Source: Porphyromonadaceae bacterium
Lineage (GTDB): Bacteria > Bacteroidota > Bacteroidia > Bacteroidales > UBA11471
Direction of reading: 5' to 3'
Assembly: GCA_021199145.1 (NCBI GenBank)
Contig: JAJQIP010000031.1
Span: forward strand, 1-9,044
Length of the DNA: 9,044 bases
In this document: piece by piece, positions 6,840-9,044 of the stretch
How positions within the stretch are numbered: position 1 is the stretch's first letter
How the letters are laid out: the number at the start of each line of letters is the position of its first letter
Translations under genes and position numbers: made by a program
The notes under the pieces: generated by a model
Seen by the model: only the letters and a program-made list of their open reading frames with translations
Databases searched by the model: none
What the model was told of the DNA's origin: nothing

Positions 6840-8579
6840 TTATAATGAGTCAAGGTCTATCTCAATGTTGGCCACTTTGGCGCTGAGTTGCAGTTGCAGG
6901 TATTGTGTGCTACGCAGGAGTCCGTTGGACAGTCCGTCCGCCAGATTCCCTTCTACACTATATTGCAGGTGGGTAACCTGTTTCAATGCATTTTCCTCTT
7001 TTTCATAAAGGCAGATGACGATTTTCCCTGTCGCCGGAGTGGGGTTGTCCAGTTGCAAATCATCGGTTCCTTGGATAATTCCTTGTCCGCTTTGGTCGGC
7101 ATCCAGAATATTGATTTCAATGTTTTGCAGTATGCGGAAATAGTGTGTTGATTCGTCCTCTTCATCCATAATCCTTTCATCATCAGCCAGGAGTGCATAT
7201 TCATCAGAATTGATTTCTTGCAGCGGGGTTAACGAGAACAGAAGGTTCAGAGGGAATGTGGTCGAATAGTTGGCAATAACGACAGCTTCTTGTGCGGAGA
7301 CATCTTTGAAGATATCATCAAGACCATCTTCTATATCGGAATAATGGATGGCAAACTCTTCCCCGAATTCCAGGGGAACGGTGACGTGGCAATCCACCTC
7401 CACACTGCTTGAAAGGTCATTAAACAGAGCAATACTTTCGAGTGTCGTATCGGTGAAGGCTATAATGGATGCCTCGAGGGAGGAGGGAATTTGTGTATTG
7501 AACAAGCTGGGAAGGTCACCTTGTACCCAGGTATAAAGGGTATCGTTGAGGTAGAAGGTCTTCTCTTCGCTGAGTTGCTCCGGTGCCTTGGGGGAGATGT
7601 AGATATAATTCCATTGGGGAATGATGCAGTCACTCTCTTGGTCGTAGCTGGCCGGCTGTATGGAAATGGTATCGATGACAACCGGTTCGGTGAGAATACT
7701 TATTCCCTTGTCGTCTTTGGGGTCGACGGTGAGGATGGCTTTAACGGGAGTGCAGACGGAGTTTTCGGCATTGAGTTGGATATAGGGATTGGTCAGGTCG
7801 AGTTGGATATCATTGTCGCTCAAGAAGTCGGGCATCGACCCTATCTCTACCGTGAAAGATTCTTCAGAGGAGGCATCAATAATACCTGTAACACGATATA
7901 TGGTCAACTCCTCGATGGTAAAATCAGTATTTATTTGAGGAGTGGTCGAGAGGGTTGTCCCTACGTTTCCGCTTAAGGTCAATTCAATTTCCGCTTCACC
8001 CGTCAGTTCAAAAGTTTGACCGATAATATCAAGCTTCTTTTCATCGTTTGCTAAGGTCAGACTGAAATAGTTTTCCCCGTTCGCATCTACTTCCCCTCCA
8101 TATAGGCCATAAATGGGAAGGGTCAATTCAAATGTTCCCGTGGGGGAATAAAGGGTGTCTATATAAGCCTCGTGATTTTTAATGGAGAGGAAGTTCCCCG
8201 AATTGTCCTCGATGGTAATGTCCCCGATTTCTCCGGAGGGTTGTAACATGAGCATTTTAGGGAAATGGATGTTGACATCCGATAGGGATAATCCGTAATG
8301 GTCCCCCGTACCCATATTTTCAAGAAGTTGGGGAGTCAGAATCAGTTTCGCCTCTTTGGGGGTACTGAAGAGTACGGTATCAATCCGTTTGATATCTTCC
8401 GAGACAGAGAGGTCTTTGGGGTTAACCTCCGCATTTTGGGAGAGGTCTATGGCAATGCGGTAATTCTCTATGGGGAGTCCTGCGGCAATCGCCTCTTTTA
8501 CGGCATCGGGAATGTCAATCTCTGTAGGCTCTATCTCTGGCGTAAGGCCGATCTTGTGATCAATGACGCCGCTCTGCAT
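6840..8579 (-). CDS. Main body of a beta-rich lipoprotein, separated from its signal peptide by an in-frame TAG
   Basis: This open frame encodes 579 aa from Met 8579 to the TAA at 6840-6842. It has no signal peptide of its own, yet it is strongly acidic, rich in alternating hydrophobic beta strands (for example FELTLPIYGLYGG, AEIELTLSGNVGTTL) and has the look of an exported Bacteroidales surface or periplasmic protein. It lies in exactly the same frame as the 77-aa lipoprotein start upstream (8822-8589), separated by TAG, Leu, Asn and Ala codons. Together they would make a protein of about 660 aa. I therefore read it as the larger part of one ancestral lipoprotein gene, not an independent gene; the Met at 8579 is only the first ATG after the stop. 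No other frame damage is seen across 1.7 kb. It precedes the DUF5723-like barrel gene by 24 nt, and the two probably act together in the envelope. No function is recognised. Confidence 0.7.
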   Translation of the reverse strand: MQSGVIDHKIGLTPEIEPTEIDIPDAVKEAIAAGLPIENYRIAIDLSQNAEVNPKDLSVSEDIKRIDTVLFSTPKEAKLILTPQLLENMGTGDHYGLSLSDVNIHFPKMLMLQPSGEIGDITIEDNSGNFLSIKNHEAYIDTLYSPTGTFELTLPIYGLYGGEVDANGENYFSLTLANDEKKLDIIGQTFELTGEAEIELTLSGNVGTTLSTTPQINTDFTIEELTIYRVTGIIDASSEESFTVEIGSMPDFLSDNDIQLDLTNPYIQLNAENSVCTPVKAILTVDPKDDKGISILTEPVVIDTISIQPASYDQESDCIIPQWNYIYISPKAPEQLSEEKTFYLNDTLYTWVQGDLPSLFNTQIPSSLEASIIAFTDTTLESIALFNDLSSSVEVDCHVTVPLEFGEEFAIHYSDIEDGLDDIFKDVSAQEAVVIANYSTTFPLNLLFSLTPLQEINSDEYALLADDERIMDEEDESTHYFRILQNIEINILDADQSGQGIIQGTDDLQLDNPTPATGKIVICLYEKEENALKQVTHLQYSVEGNLADGLSNGLLRSTQYLQLQLSAKVANIEIDLDSL

Positions 8580-8588
8580 GGCATTTAA

Positions 8589-8591
8589 CTA
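8589..8591 (-). other. In-frame amber codon splitting the lipoprotein gene
   Basis: The plus strand reads CTA, that is TAG on the minus strand, directly after ...TSSSN. The reading frame continues open for 582 more codons. TAG is used as an ordinary terminator by manC and by the AlaX-like gene in this window, so the genome does not appear to reassign TAG. The likely explanations are a nonsense mutation, a sequencing error, or readthrough; the sequence cannot separate them. Confidence 0.8.
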
Positions 8592-8822
8592 ATTGCTCGA
8601 TGAAGTCGATTCCGCGATGTAGTAGATACTGTCTCCGTCAACCTTTATATTGTCACCGGTATGGATGAGTTTGGATAGGGTGAGTTCATCTGTTGTCCCG
8701 ATAGGTAGGGTAACCCCGTTTTCAGCGAGAGTGACATTCATGTCAATATCCTTGTCATACTCTTTGTCGACACAGCCGACAACTAAAAAGCAGAATAGGA
8801 AAGGGAATAAGGAATTTTTCAT
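8589..8822 (-). CDS. N-terminal 77 residues of a lipoprotein, ended by an internal TAG
   Basis: This short frame starts with a typical lipoprotein signal: a Lys/Asn start, a hydrophobic run with several Phe and Leu, and the lipobox VVGC with the lipidated Cys at residue 17. The mature end (CVDKEYDKDIDMNV) is rich in acidic residues just after the cysteine, resembling the acidic surface-export signals reported for Bacteroidota lipoproteins. The following LPIGTTDELTLSKLI, GDNIKVDGDSIYYI pattern is typical of the beginning of large Bacteroidales lipoproteins, not of a complete 77-aa protein. The frame stops at TAG 8589-8591 and is followed in the same frame by the 579-aa open segment. It is the first gene of the unit, with a good promoter about 50 nt upstream. 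If the stop is real, the product is a truncated lipid-anchored peptide. Confidence 0.75.
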   Translation of the reverse strand: MKNSLFPFLFCFLVVGCVDKEYDKDIDMNVTLAENGVTLPIGTTDELTLSKLIHTGDNIKVDGDSIYYIAESTSSSN

Positions 8823-8873
8823 AAAAATTTAGATACAGAAAGGGAATAGATAGACTATCATTCTATAGCAACT

Positions 8874-8891
8874 GCAAAGATAATGCTTTGC
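8874..8891. repeat. Inverted repeat overlapping the lipoprotein promoter -7 element
   Basis: GCAAAG (8874-8879) and CTTTGC (8886-8891) form a perfect 6-bp inverted repeat with a 6-nt centre, covering the -7 element. Such a position suits a repressor site, but the arms are short, and one arm being part of the promoter consensus raises the chance of coincidence. A second dyad, GATAG-A-CTATC flanked by GAAT/ATTC, lies just downstream at 8844-8863 in the expected leader. Confidence 0.3.
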
Positions 8892-8905
8892 TTCTTTCGA
8901 TAAAA
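8875..8905 (-). promoter_or_regulatory. Promoter of the lipoprotein/DUF5723 unit
   Basis: On the minus strand TATCTTTG (8882-8875) matches the Bacteroidota -7 consensus TAnnTTTG exactly. Nineteen bases upstream lies TTTT (8905-8902), three of four bases of the -33 TTTG element at the canonical spacing. Transcription would start near 8869, leaving a leader of about 47 nt before the ATG at 8822. This is the best promoter in the window. Confidence 0.65.
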
Positions 8906-8964
8906 ATATTTTGACTTATTTTTTCACGAATTTAAAATTAAATTTCTAAACAATGAGCTTACAC

Positions 8965-8973
8965 GGGGGGGGG
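8965..8973. repeat. Homopolymer run of nine G
   Basis: Nine consecutive G lie inside an otherwise AT-rich spacer. On the plus strand an ATG at 8953 reads MSLHGGGKEHL and stops at TAG 8986-8988. Removing or adding one G gives frames that remain open to the window end. The tract is therefore prone to slippage and could be a switch or merely a noncoding repeat or assembly artefact. Confidence 0.7.
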
Positions 8974-9017
8974 AAAGAGCATCTTTAGAATTGTTGCATA
9001 TCGACGAGGTGCTTGTA

Positions 9018-9044
9018 CTAGCTGTTGTGGCGCATCCACTCGTC
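9018..9044 (-). CDS. Possible C-terminal end of a minus-strand gene running in from the right
   Basis: The right edge becomes more GC-rich than the spacer before it. On the minus strand one frame reads DEWMRHNS and then TAG at 9020-9018, which would be the last eight residues of a gene outside the window. Other frames on both strands are also open to the edge, so neither strand nor frame can be fixed. No family is recognised. Confidence 0.15.
   Translation of the reverse strand, partial: DEWMRHNS

Noticed and set aside
7491..7976. A 161-aa plus-strand open frame inside the lipoprotein body
   Set aside because: It is antisense to the 579-aa beta-rich frame, with a low-complexity composition mirroring it, and has no signal or domain.
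6840..8822. TAG recoded as an amino acid throughout the genome, as in some crAss-like phages
   Set aside because: manC and the AlaX-like gene both end in TAG at the expected family length, and no phage genes are present.
9001..9044. Imperfect inverted repeat GACGAGG...CTCGTC at the right edge as a mobile-element end or attC site
   Set aside because: The arms match only with bulges, no recombinase core motif is present and the window ends within the structure.

Overview
The window looks like chromosomal DNA from a member of the Bacteroidota, most likely order Bacteroidales. Four things suggest this. Promoter-like TAnnTTTG (-7 type) elements sit upstream of several genes. Start regions are mostly A-rich and without a good Shine-Dalgarno sequence. 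The ArgB and RF2 proteins look Bacteroidales-like. A DUF5723-like outer-membrane barrel is paired with a SusE/F-style acidic, beta-rich lipoprotein. I cannot name the genus. No tRNA, rRNA, CRISPR array, transposase or phage gene is visible.

Layout. (1) Positions 20-59 hold a perfect palindrome, the probable terminator of the minus-strand gene that follows. (2) Positions 105-1169 (-) encode an M20 metallo-hydrolase of the ArgE type. (3) Positions 1170-1373 are a divergent promoter region with an inverted repeat. (4) Positions 1374-2484 (+) encode peptide chain release factor 2 (prfB), with the classical in-frame TGA and +1 programmed frameshift. prfB is followed after 12 nt by argB (2497-3261). 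(5) Positions 3262-3540 are a 279-nt spacer with a weak promoter. (6) Positions 3541-4896 (+) encode a mannose-1-phosphate guanylyltransferase with a C-terminal cupin, followed after 3 nt by a 155-aa AlaX-S-like tRNA-editing protein (4900-5367). (7) On the minus strand, running toward it, is a two-cistron unit. It starts with a lipoprotein gene (8822 to 6840) that is split by one in-frame TAG at 8589-8591, and continues with a DUF5723-like outer-membrane protein (6815-5379). (8) Positions 8823-9044 hold that unit's promoter, an AT-rich spacer, a run of nine G and an unresolved GC-richer end.

How the genes fit together. argE and argB flank prfB and belong to arginine synthesis; in Bacteroides this pathway is known to run through N-succinyl intermediates. 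prfB autoregulates through its frameshift. manC supplies GDP-mannose for surface polysaccharide and glycoprotein fucosylation or mannosylation, and its partner probably clears mischarged tRNA(Ala). The lipoprotein/barrel pair is probably an envelope complex of unknown role.

The items most worth a second look are the amber codon inside the otherwise intact lipoprotein frame, the use of an SD-stimulated frameshift in a lineage that largely ignores SD sequences for initiation, and the G9 tract at the right edge, where a one-base length change would open a reading frame to the window end. I see no convincing entirely new multi-gene system here.
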